Below, in pieces: positions 1 through 5,164 of a DNA stretch of 5,316 bases. The stretch is from Gammaproteobacteria bacterium (GTDB lineage Bacteria > Pseudomonadota > Gammaproteobacteria > SZUA-229): positions 1 through 5,316 of the forward strand of contig DRLE01000203.1 in assembly GCA_011051475.1 (NCBI GenBank), read 5' to 3'. Every line of letters starts with the position of its first letter. The stretch's first letter is position 1. The notes under the pieces are model-generated. The model saw only the letters and a program-made list of their open reading frames with translations, was not told where the DNA came from and ran no database searches. The position numbers were made by a program, and so were the translations under genes.

Positions 1-1200
1 CGCGCCATTCTCGATGAAAACCACGGCTATAAAAACGAGCATGTGCTGGAAACCGTGGATAAATTTTTTGCTGCCGTGGAAAAAGACGGCAGCGACACCA
101 AGACCATGGCCGATATCGCCATCAGCTTTATCGCCCGCACCCGCCGGCAGAGCGACCAGCTGCCCAATATCCGCTTTGAGAACACCGAGGTGGACTACCG
201 CGACGACAATCGCCACATGTGGATGTTTATCGAGGAAGGCGACGAAGAAGAAGCCTTCGAGGACAACCGTGACGTCAAGGCCGAGGAACTGGAAACCGAC
301 GGTCTGCCGCCGCGCCATTATGCCGAGTGGGACTATGCCACGCAGACCTACAAGCCGGACTGGGTCAGCCTGTACGAGTCCATCCATCCCTCCGGCACCG
401 CCAGCGATATCGACGGCATTCTCGACAAGCACAAGGCACTGGCCAAGCAGCTCAAGCACATTCTCGACCGCCTCAAGCCGCAGCAGTTCGTGCGCGTACG
501 CTACCAGGAGGAAGGCAGTGAGCTGGACCTGGACGTCGCCATCCGCTCACTGATCGACTACAAATGCGGCGCCCAGCCCGACCCGCGCATCAATATGAGC
601 CACAAGCACGACGGCCGTGATATCGCCGTCTCCCTGCTGCTCGACCTGTCGGCCTCGCTCAACGATGTACCCGAAGGCTCGGAACAGACTATTTTGCAAC
701 TCAGCCAGGAAGCCGTTTCCCTGCTGGCCTGGACCATCGAGCAGCTGGGCGATAAATACGCCATTGCCGGCTTCCACTCCGACACCCGGCACAATGTGCG
801 TTATTACCACATGAAAGGCTACAGCGAGCATTTCGACGATGCCGTCAAGGGACGCCTCGCCGCCATGGACGCCGGTTTCTCCACCCGCATGGGCGCGGCC
901 ATCCGCCATGCCTCACATTACCTGGAAGCACAGAAGGCGGACAAGAAACTGCTGCTGATCCTCACCGACGGCGAACCGGCCGATATCGATGTCGAGGACG
1001 AACAGTACCTGATCAGCGATACCAAGAAAGCCGTCGATGAAATATCCTCCAAAGGCATGTTCACCTACTGCATCAGCCTGGACAAGAAGGCCGATGACTA
1101 TATACAGGACATCTTCGGACCCGGCGGGTATACCGTTATCGACCATGTGGAAAAACTGCCGGAGAAACTGCCGTTATTGTTCACGGCGCTGACGTCCTGA
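1..1200 (+). CDS. VWA-domain protein of the CbbO/NorD family (5'-truncated by the window edge)
   Basis: The reading frame is open from base 1, so the start codon lies upstream. The GTG at 43 is internal and not a believable start. The visible 399 residues are the C-terminal part of a protein that in this family is usually much longer. They comprise an acidic linker (an EEGDEEEAFED stretch at about nt 232-264) and then a VWA domain. The metal-ion-dependent adhesion site looks intact: DLSAS (nt 643-657), the Thr of FSTRMG (nt 883-885) and the Asp of LTDGEP (nt 967-969). The C-terminus DHVEKLPEKLPLLF is typical of CbbO and NorD. Known for the family: CbbO partners the AAA+ ATPase CbbQ to reactivate inhibited RuBisCO, and NorD partners NorQ to mature nitric oxide reductase. 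Which of the two this is depends on the gene upstream, which is outside the window. No terminator hairpin with a U-tract follows; the next sequence is a nested inverted repeat. Confidence 0.88.
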   Translation, partial: RAILDENHGYKNEHVLETVDKFFAAVEKDGSDTKTMADIAISFIARTRRQSDQLPNIRFENTEVDYRDDNRHMWMFIEEGDEEEAFEDNRDVKAEELETDGLPPRHYAEWDYATQTYKPDWVSLYESIHPSGTASDIDGILDKHKALAKQLKHILDRLKPQQFVRVRYQEEGSELDLDVAIRSLIDYKCGAQPDPRINMSHKHDGRDIAVSLLLDLSASLNDVPEGSEQTILQLSQEAVSLLAWTIEQLGDKYAIAGFHSDTRHNVRYYHMKGYSEHFDDAVKGRLAAMDAGFSTRMGAAIRHASHYLEAQKADKKLLLILTDGEPADIDVEDEQYLISDTKKAVDEISSKGMFTYCISLDKKADDYIQDIFGPGGYTVIDHVEKLPEKLPLLFTALTS

Positions 1201-1212
1201 TACAAGTATTTG

Positions 1213-1363
1213 CACCACAGAGGACACAGAGGTCACAGAGAAAAAGCTTTTTTTATTATTTTCTTATGTCATTGCGAGCGTAAGCGAAGCAACCTGTAGG
1301 AGCGGACGGCGATGACAGTTTATAAAAGCGCTTTTCTCTGTGACCTCTGTGTCCTCTGTGGTG
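1213..1363. repeat. Nested inverted-repeat element, copy 1 (outer CACAGAGG family)
   Basis: Outer arms at 1213-1244 and 1332-1363 are perfect 32-nt reverse complements. The left arm is an exact 9-nt tandem: CACAGAGGA (1216), CACAGAGGT (1225), CACAGAGAA (1234). After the arm comes an AAGCTTTTTTTATT linker and then a different repeat (1267-1321). The element fills nearly the whole gap between the VWA gene and the next gene and has no transposase, so it resembles a non-autonomous or MITE-like dispersed repeat. No target-site duplication is obvious. As RNA it could fold into a long stem and might act as a transcript 3' end; that is inference. Confidence 0.9.
1267..1321. repeat. Inner repeat of copy 1: decayed GTCATTGCGAGCG element with a REP-like fragment
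   Basis: The left half (1267-1291, beginning TGTCATTGCGAGCG) is identical to the inner left arm of copy 2 at 2667-2691. Only a stub of the right half survives (GATGACAGTT, 1311-1320). Between them, 1295-1307 reads TGTAGGAGCGGAC. This matches the head of the REP-like arm at 5209-5221 at 12 of 13 positions. The simplest reading is an inner palindrome that lost most of its right arm and now holds a fragment of another repeat family. Confidence 0.7.
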
Positions 1364-1387
1364 AAAAATAAAACACTACACACAACC

Positions 1388-1792
1388 ATGACCAACACAA
1401 TCACCGCATCCGTAGAATTCTTCTTCAAGGGCAGAAAAATCAGCGCCAGTATTGACCTTGATCTGGACAGATATATGCAGACAACCGGCACCCTGCCGGA
1501 CCTGTATCCGCTGCTGGCCAATGCCGCCGGGCTGGACCTGTATTCCTACGAATACGAAATAATGCAGATGGAACCCATCGTCTTTCACTCAGAAAGCGAA
1601 CTGGTGAAGGCTTTTATCCATGACGGAGAACTGGACATACCGGCTTTTGAGCAGGCATGGAAAGAAAATAACGTACTTGAACAACTGCAACAGGTTGCCA
1701 GACAGCATCTTGCTATCGACGACCTGCAGCAACAAACCGATATAAAAGAAGCCCTGCTTGCCGCCTATCGGCTGGGCAAAAAAAGTTGCTGA
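1388..1792 (+). CDS. Conserved-looking hypothetical protein, 134 aa
   Basis: I do not recognise this protein. The chosen start is the ATG at 1388 (MTNTITASVEFFFKG). The frame stays open upstream to a GTG at 1340, but those 16 codons (including TSVSSVV) are simply the right arm of the repeat. No good Shine-Dalgarno precedes either start. The protein is acidic, with no signal peptide, membrane segment or cysteine pair; its only Cys is the last residue. The N-terminus (VEFFFKGRKISASIDLDLDRY) alternates like a beta hairpin. The middle is aromatic-rich (LYSYEYEIM), and the last third is helix-like and Gln-rich (EQLQQVARQHLAIDDLQQQ). It is probably cytoplasmic. Base composition looks more AT-rich than the VWA gene. 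Its stop codon directly abuts that of the convergent Kazal gene. The coherent amino-acid composition over its length supports a real gene. Confidence 0.7.
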   Translation: MTNTITASVEFFFKGRKISASIDLDLDRYMQTTGTLPDLYPLLANAAGLDLYSYEYEIMQMEPIVFHSESELVKAFIHDGELDIPAFEQAWKENNVLEQLQQVARQHLAIDDLQQQTDIKEALLAAYRLGKKSC

Positions 1793-2089
1793 CTACTCGG
1801 CACAGGCATCTGCACTGAAGGCCACCACCTCGCCGTCGGCACAGGCTTCACAACCGTTGCTGTAGGTTTTGCTGCCACCCTCCGCCAGACGACCGCAAAC
1901 CGGCCGGTACTCGCGCGTACAGATCTGCGGGCGCGTCTCGGGACAGAGCGTTTCATCAATGCCTGCATTATCCGCCGGTGCAGACTCTTCAGTCGCGCCT
2001 GTCTGCTTTTGTGCGTTTTCATCAGCGGCGCAGGCAGTCAGCCCTGCCCCTGTCAGCAGCAACATTATGAACAATATCTGTTTTAACAT
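1793..2089 (-). CDS. Kazal-type serine protease inhibitor domain lipoprotein, 98 aa
   Basis: Residues 1-20 form a lipoprotein signal peptide with lipobox L17-T-A-C20, so mature Cys20 should be lipidated and the protein membrane-anchored. Residues 21-46 are a polar, low-complexity spacer. Residues 49-96 match a Kazal domain, with six cysteines (49, 57, 65, 80, 83, 96), the PVCG core at 63-66 and TYSNGCEAC at 75-83. Kazal domains bind serine proteases through a loop just before the PVCG core. Here that loop follows C57 (TREYRP), so the target may prefer Thr or Arg at P1; that assignment is inference. The ATG at 2089 is supported by a GAGGT ribosome site (complement of 2096-2100) six bases upstream. 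The gene lies 37 nt downstream of the DUF5329 gene on the same strand and is probably cotranscribed. A role in protecting the envelope from proteases is possible but not shown. Confidence 0.88.
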   Translation of the reverse strand: MLKQILFIMLLLTGAGLTACAADENAQKQTGATEESAPADNAGIDETLCPETRPQICTREYRPVCGRLAEGGSKTYSNGCEACADGEVVAFSADACAE

Positions 2090-2126
2090 ACTACGACCTC
2101 GCTACTGGCGTAACTGCGCAGTTATT

Positions 2127-2504
2127 TTACTTCGACTTTTTCTGCTGACGGTAATGCGCCAGCTCATCCAGCAGCCATTGCTGCGTTCTCACGGTTTTCT
2201 TACCGGGACAGGTTACCGTGTAGTATTTCCCGCTCATGGTACTTTTCGTTGCCGAGTAACGGATAAAATCTTCCGTTGACTGAATATCATCCCTGAAGTA
2301 ATCGTATTTTTTCCTGATATGATCGATTGCATCGGTTGAGGGATGATCCGTACCATTACGGTTGATAATACACCCGCTGCTGCCGACAAATTCAATCAGG
2401 TGATCGACTTCATCGCGCTGTGCCGGCGGCACATCGGCAAAGACCATCGGCATAAACGCAAGCGTCACTATAAACAAAACAGTATTCAGTAATAAACGTG
2501 ACAC
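2127..2504 (-). CDS. Exported DUF5329 family protein (YfeK-like), 125 aa
   Basis: A signal peptide covers residues 1-23, with a hydrophobic core and a VFA cleavage site before D24, so the mature protein is about 102 residues and periplasmic. The body matches my recollection of DUF5329, the family of E. coli YfeK: EVDHLIEFVGSSGCIINRNG (31-50), a DHIRKKYDYFR helix (61-71), the STEDFIRYSATKSTMSGKYYTV stretch starting at 76, and C99 followed by PG. The two mature cysteines, C45 and C99, sit in conserved contexts and could form a disulfide. The family's function is not known to me. The start is GTG at 2504; the ATG at 2506 is in another frame. Length is normal for the family. It is the first gene of a probable two-gene unit with the Kazal lipoprotein. 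Confidence 0.85.
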   Translation of the reverse strand: MSRLLLNTVLFIVTLAFMPMVFADVPPAQRDEVDHLIEFVGSSGCIINRNGTDHPSTDAIDHIRKKYDYFRDDIQSTEDFIRYSATKSTMSGKYYTVTCPGKKTVRTQQWLLDELAHYRQQKKSK

Positions 2505-2509
2505 ATTGG

Positions 2510-2514
2510 CTCCT
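2510..2514 (-). promoter_or_regulatory. Ribosome binding site fixing the GTG start of the DUF5329 gene
   Basis: On the minus strand the sequence reads AGGAG-CCAAT-GTG, a strong Shine-Dalgarno five bases before the GTG. It settles the start, since the overlapping ATG two bases upstream leads into a different frame. Confidence 0.8.
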
Positions 2515-2607
2515 GAGTTTTAAATAATCATACCTCGGACACATTTTACCACGCCGGGTTTCATTGTCTGTATTACAACTATGGGTATGGGCGGAAGTGT
2601 TGAGCAA

Positions 2608-2868
2608 TTTTTTAACCACAGAGGTCACAGAGGTACACAGAGGAAAAGCTTTTTATTGTTTTGTCATGTCATTGCGAGCGTAAGCGAAGCAATCTGGTCA
2701 AGGTGGCTGCTGAACGAGATTCCATCCTTAGGTTCGAAACCGGTGCAACCATGTACCACTTCTGCTTCGTTTACGCTCGCAATGACAGTTAACACGACTC
2801 TATGCCGAAGGCGTATTAACAAGAAATGTTTTCCTCTGTGTACCTCTGTGACCTCTGTGGTTAAAAAA
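2608..2868. repeat. Nested inverted-repeat element, copy 2 (outer CACAGAGG family)
   Basis: Outer arms at 2608-2647 and 2829-2868 are perfect 40-nt reverse complements, including a T6/A6 edge. The left arm carries CACAGAGGT (2617), CACAGAGGTA (2626) and CACAGAGGA (2636), the same tandem motif as copy 1. The AAAAGCTTTTTATT linker and the junction to the inner repeat are also shared with copy 1, in the same orientation. No protein of its own is credible. Open frames here read as runs such as HRGHRGTQRKS or TSVTSVVKK, which are translations of the tandem motif. It lies between the DUF5329 gene and the groEL terminator. Confidence 0.92.
2667..2787. repeat. Inner inverted repeat of copy 2 (GTCATTGCGAGCG family)
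   Basis: Arms at 2667-2691 and 2763-2787 are 25-nt reverse complements with one mismatch (G versus A in the GCGTAAGCG part). They enclose 71 nt of unrelated sequence. The family, beginning TGTCATTGCGAGCG, is widely dispersed in bacterial genomes. Copy 1 keeps the same left arm but has lost most of the right. Confidence 0.88.
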
Positions 2869-2904
2869 AACATCAACGCATTTACCCAACACATTCACAC
2901 ACAT

Positions 2905-2929
2905 AAAAAAAGCCCCGCAAAAGCGGGGC
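2905..2929 (-). terminator. Rho-independent terminator of groESL
   Basis: On the minus strand, GCCCCGC-TTTT-GCGGGGC forms a perfect 7-bp GC-rich stem with a 4-nt loop, followed at once by seven T residues. It starts 31 nt after the groEL stop codon. Confidence 0.95.
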
Positions 2930-2960
2930 CCTTTTCAGTGCATCAAGCTGAATGCGCGAC

Positions 2961-4601
2961 TTACATCATGCCGCCCATTCCACCCATGCCGCCCATGTCA
3001 CCACCCGGCATTGGCGCTTCTTCCTTCGGAAGTTCGGCAACCATACACTCGGTGGTAATCAGCAGGCCAGCCACAGAACCGGCGTTCTGCAGTGCGGTGC
3101 GGGTTACCTTGGTCGGATCCAGGATACCCATTTTCAGCATATCGCCGTACTCACCGGTAGCGGCGTTGTAGCCGTAGCTGCCTTTCTTGGCGGCAACATT
3201 GGACAGTACCACGGAAGCTTCTTCGCCGGCATTGCTGACGATCTGACGCAGCGGATCTTCCATGGCGCGACGGGCAATCGAAATACCGACGTCCTGATCG
3301 TGGTTGTCACCGGTGAGGTCCTTGATGGCCGCACAGGCGCGGATCAGAGCAACACCACCGCCGGGCACCACGCCTTCTTCAACCGCAGCACGGGTAGCGT
3401 GCAGGGCGTCTTCAACGCGGGCTTTCTTCTCTTTCATTTCAACTTCGGTAGCGGCACCGACCTTGATTACGGCAACACCGCCGGCCAGCTTGGCCATGCG
3501 TTCCTGCAGTTTCTCGATGTCGTAGTCGGAAGTCGAGGTTTCGATCAGGGCGCGAATCTGTTCAACGCGAGCCTTGATGTCCTTGGCCTTGCCGGCACCG
3601 TCAACGATCACGGTGTTTTCCTTGGTAACGGTAATGCGCTTGGCGCTGCCCAGTTCATCCAGGGTGGCTTTTTCCAGTGACAGGCCGACTTCTTCGGAGA
3701 TCACGGTACCGGCGGTCAGTACGGCGATATCCTGCATCATGGCCTTGCGACGGTCACCGAAGCCAGGCGCTTTCACGGCACAGACCTTGACGATACCGCG
3801 CATGCTGTTGACCACCAGGGTCGCCAGGGCTTCGCCTTCAACGTCTTCGGCAATAATCAGCAGCGGACGGCTGGACTTGGCAACGGCTTCCAGAACCGGC
3901 AGCAGTTCGCGGATATTGGAGATTTTCTTGTCGAACAGTAACACATAGGGGTTTTCCAGTTCGGCGCTCATGTTTTCCTGGTTGGTCACGAAGTAAGGTG
4001 ACAGGTAACCACGGTCGAACTGCATACCTTCAACGATGTCCAGCTCGTTTTCCAGCGAGTTGCCTTCTTCAACGGTAATCACGCCTTCCTTGCCGACCTT
4101 GTCCATGGCTTCGGCGATGATTTCGCCGACGCTGGAATCGGAGTTGGCGGAAATGGTGCCCACCTGGGCGATGGCGGCGCTGTCAGAACAGGGCTTGGAC
4201 AGTTTGCCCAGCGCTTCAACAGCAGCGTGTACGGCCTTGTCGATGCCGCGTTTCAGGTCCATCGGGTTCATACCGGCAGAAACGGATTTCATGCCTTCAC
4301 GCACGATGCCCTGCGCCAGTACGGTAGCAGTGGTGGTGCCATCACCGGCAATATCAGAAGTCTGTGATGACACTTCTTTTACCATCTGCGCGCCCATGTT
4401 TTCGAACTTGTCTTCCAGCTCGATTTCCTTGGCGACGGATACACCGTCTTTGGTAATGGTCGGCGCACCAAAGGCTTTTTCCAGGACCACATTACGGCCC
4501 TTGGGGCCCAGGGTTACTTTTACGGCGTTGGCCAGAGTGTTAACACCCTGCACCATACGCAGGCGAGAATCATCGCCAAAACGAACGTCTTTTGCTGACA
4601 T
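2961..4601 (-). CDS. groEL: Chaperonin GroEL (Cpn60), 546 aa, complete
   Basis: This is the ATP-driven group I chaperonin, a double seven-membered ring in the cytoplasm that folds proteins under the GroES lid. Numbering matches E. coli GroEL without gaps through the checked sites. These include TLGPKGRN at 30-37 and GDGTTT at 86-91 (ATP and metal site, D87), and catalytic D398 in RVEDALHATRAAVEEG. The apical-domain residues Y199, Y203, F204, L234, L237, V263 and V264 that bind substrate and GroES are all present; E. coli V259 is Leu here. Cys138 is kept and E. coli Cys458 is Ala. The C-terminal tail is GGM-rich (GGDMGGMGGMGGMM), as in foldase-type GroELs. The ATG at 4601 has an AAGAGGA ribosome site (complement of 4610-4616) eight bases upstream. 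It lies 47 nt after groES with no promoter seen between them, so it is cotranscribed. Length is normal and the frame intact. Confidence 0.99.
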   Translation of the reverse strand: MSAKDVRFGDDSRLRMVQGVNTLANAVKVTLGPKGRNVVLEKAFGAPTITKDGVSVAKEIELEDKFENMGAQMVKEVSSQTSDIAGDGTTTATVLAQGIVREGMKSVSAGMNPMDLKRGIDKAVHAAVEALGKLSKPCSDSAAIAQVGTISANSDSSVGEIIAEAMDKVGKEGVITVEEGNSLENELDIVEGMQFDRGYLSPYFVTNQENMSAELENPYVLLFDKKISNIRELLPVLEAVAKSSRPLLIIAEDVEGEALATLVVNSMRGIVKVCAVKAPGFGDRRKAMMQDIAVLTAGTVISEEVGLSLEKATLDELGSAKRITVTKENTVIVDGAGKAKDIKARVEQIRALIETSTSDYDIEKLQERMAKLAGGVAVIKVGAATEVEMKEKKARVEDALHATRAAVEEGVVPGGGVALIRACAAIKDLTGDNHDQDVGISIARRAMEDPLRQIVSNAGEEASVVLSNVAAKKGSYGYNAATGEYGDMLKMGILDPTKVTRTALQNAGSVAGLLITTECMVAELPKEEAPMPGGDMGGMGGMGGMM

Positions 4602-4648
4602 ACTTTACTTCCTCTTGAATCTTTAAATTTGTTGACTTCGGTTACTGC

Positions 4649-4939
4649 TTAGGCCGCAATAACACCCAGAATATCTTCTTCACGCATGATCAGGACTTCT
4701 TCGCCGTCCAGCTTCAGTTCGGTACCGGAATACTTGCCGAACAGCACCTGATCACCGACTTTTACATCCAGCGCACGAACTTCACCGGAATCGCTGACCT
4801 TGCCGTTACCGACTGCAATGACTTCGCCCTTGATGGGTTTTTCGGTAGCGGAATCAGGAATCACAATGCCACCGGCACTGGTGCGTTCTTCTTCCATACG
4901 TTTAACAACGACACGGTCGTGTAATGGACGTATTTTCAT
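4649..4939 (-). CDS. groES: Co-chaperonin GroES (Cpn10), 96 aa, complete
   Basis: GroES is the heptameric lid that caps the GroEL cavity. The sequence starts MKIRPLHDRVVVKR, as in typical proteobacterial GroES. It contains the mobile loop (about residues 16-34) with GGIVI at 23-27, the tripeptide region that docks on GroEL, followed by VGNGKV, the DVKVGDQVLFGKYSG beta-barrel segment, and EEVLIMREEDILGVI at the end. Length is normal. The ATG at 4939 has an AGAGGA ribosome site (complement of 4949-4954) nine bases upstream. It is the first gene of the groES-groEL operon, behind a CIRCE operator and a sigma-70-like promoter. Confidence 0.98.
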   Translation of the reverse strand: MKIRPLHDRVVVKRMEEERTSAGGIVIPDSATEKPIKGEVIAVGNGKVSDSGEVRALDVKVGDQVLFGKYSGTELKLDGEEVLIMREEDILGVIAA

Positions 4940-4981
4940 CTTTTAAAATCCTCTAGTTGAATGGTTGTATAACAATTGTTT

Positions 4982-5008
4982 TTAGCACTCTGGCTTGGTG
5001 AGTGCTAA
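4982..5008 (-). promoter_or_regulatory. CIRCE operator (HrcA binding site)
   Basis: The sequence is TTAGCACTC - 9 nt - GAGTGCTAA, an exact match to the CIRCE consensus with both 9-nt arms perfect. CIRCE is bound by the heat-labile repressor HrcA, whose activity depends on GroESL, giving feedback control. It lies 42 nt upstream of groES and directly follows the -10 box, so the transcription start should fall inside it. The genome should encode hrcA; it is not in this window. Confidence 0.97.
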
Positions 5009-5035
5009 TCATAATGATGTAACTTGAGCTGTCAA
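5008..5035 (-). promoter_or_regulatory. Predicted sigma-70 promoter of groESL
   Basis: On the minus strand TTGACA (complement of 5030-5035) is followed after 16 nt by TATGAT (complement of 5008-5013): a perfect -35 and a 5-of-6 -10. The last base of the -10 is also the first base of CIRCE. No sigma-32-type CCCCAT-like -10 is evident nearby, which points to repressor-based rather than sigma-32-based heat control. Confidence 0.88.
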
Positions 5036-5111
5036 GACGTGACGGCAAAAGTCCGCTGGAATGACTAATGCGGGTGGTTTGGGGGATTACAAGGGTTGCT
5101 TGAAATTTTTT

Positions 5112-5140
5112 TTACCGTGAAGGACGCAAAAGGCGCGAAT
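5112..5140. repeat. Possible half-site of a further dispersed repeat (GGACGCAAAAGGCGCGAA)
   Basis: TTACCGTGAAGGACGCAAAAGG and the following CGCGAAT resemble a common class of dispersed 'GGACGCAAAG' repeats. A T-rich run precedes it, as at copy 2. Its inverted partner is not in the window. If it exists beyond base 5316 it would enclose the nested element that starts at 5165. Confidence 0.4.
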
Positions 5141-5164
5141 TTTTATAAACGAAGCATATTTATC

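Noticed and set aside
14..553. 179-residue plus-strand frame at the window start, and minus-strand frames at 547-909 and 913-1146
   Set aside because: They are out-of-frame shadows of the VWA gene, rich in Pro, Ser, Thr and Arg, or low-complexity antisense frames without domains.
2515..2560. Promoter for the DUF5329 gene (TATGAT on the minus strand near 2528-2533)
   Set aside because: The -10-like hexamer is good, but the hexamer 17 nt upstream (GGCGTG) does not resemble a -35, so the evidence is too weak for a feature.
2725..2762. GGTTCGAAACC followed by CCATGTACCA, resembling a tRNA T-arm and 3' end
   Set aside because: Only two T-stem pairs form around the TTCGAAA loop, and no anticodon or D arm precedes it. 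It is interior sequence of the inner repeat.
1213..2868. CRISPR array or insertion sequence as explanation for the repeats
   Set aside because: The repeats are inverted, not regularly spaced direct repeats with unique spacers, and no transposase or cas gene is present.
2581..3171. 196-residue plus-strand frame (HRGHRG... then groEL antisense), and the 2664-2894 minus-strand frame
   Set aside because: Both are translations of the CACAGAGG and GTCATTGCGAGCG repeats plus antisense of groEL or its terminator. Runs such as TSVTSVVKK are a well-known source of false genes.
2952..3680. Long plus-strand open frame (242 aa) opposite groEL, with others at 3574-3948 and 4036-4626
   Set aside because: They are antisense to a clearly intact groEL, have no plausible ribosome site or recognisable domain, and are expected from its codon usage.
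1..4939. Functional link between the CbbO-like gene and groESL through RuBisCO folding
   Set aside because: The genes are on opposite strands, separated by repeats and three small genes. groESL looks like the ordinary housekeeping operon, and no RuBisCO gene is visible.
4971..4980. AACAATTGTT palindrome in the groES leader
   Set aside because: It is a perfect but short 10-bp palindrome that does not extend. This is expected by chance in AT-rich leader sequence, and I know of no regulator for it.
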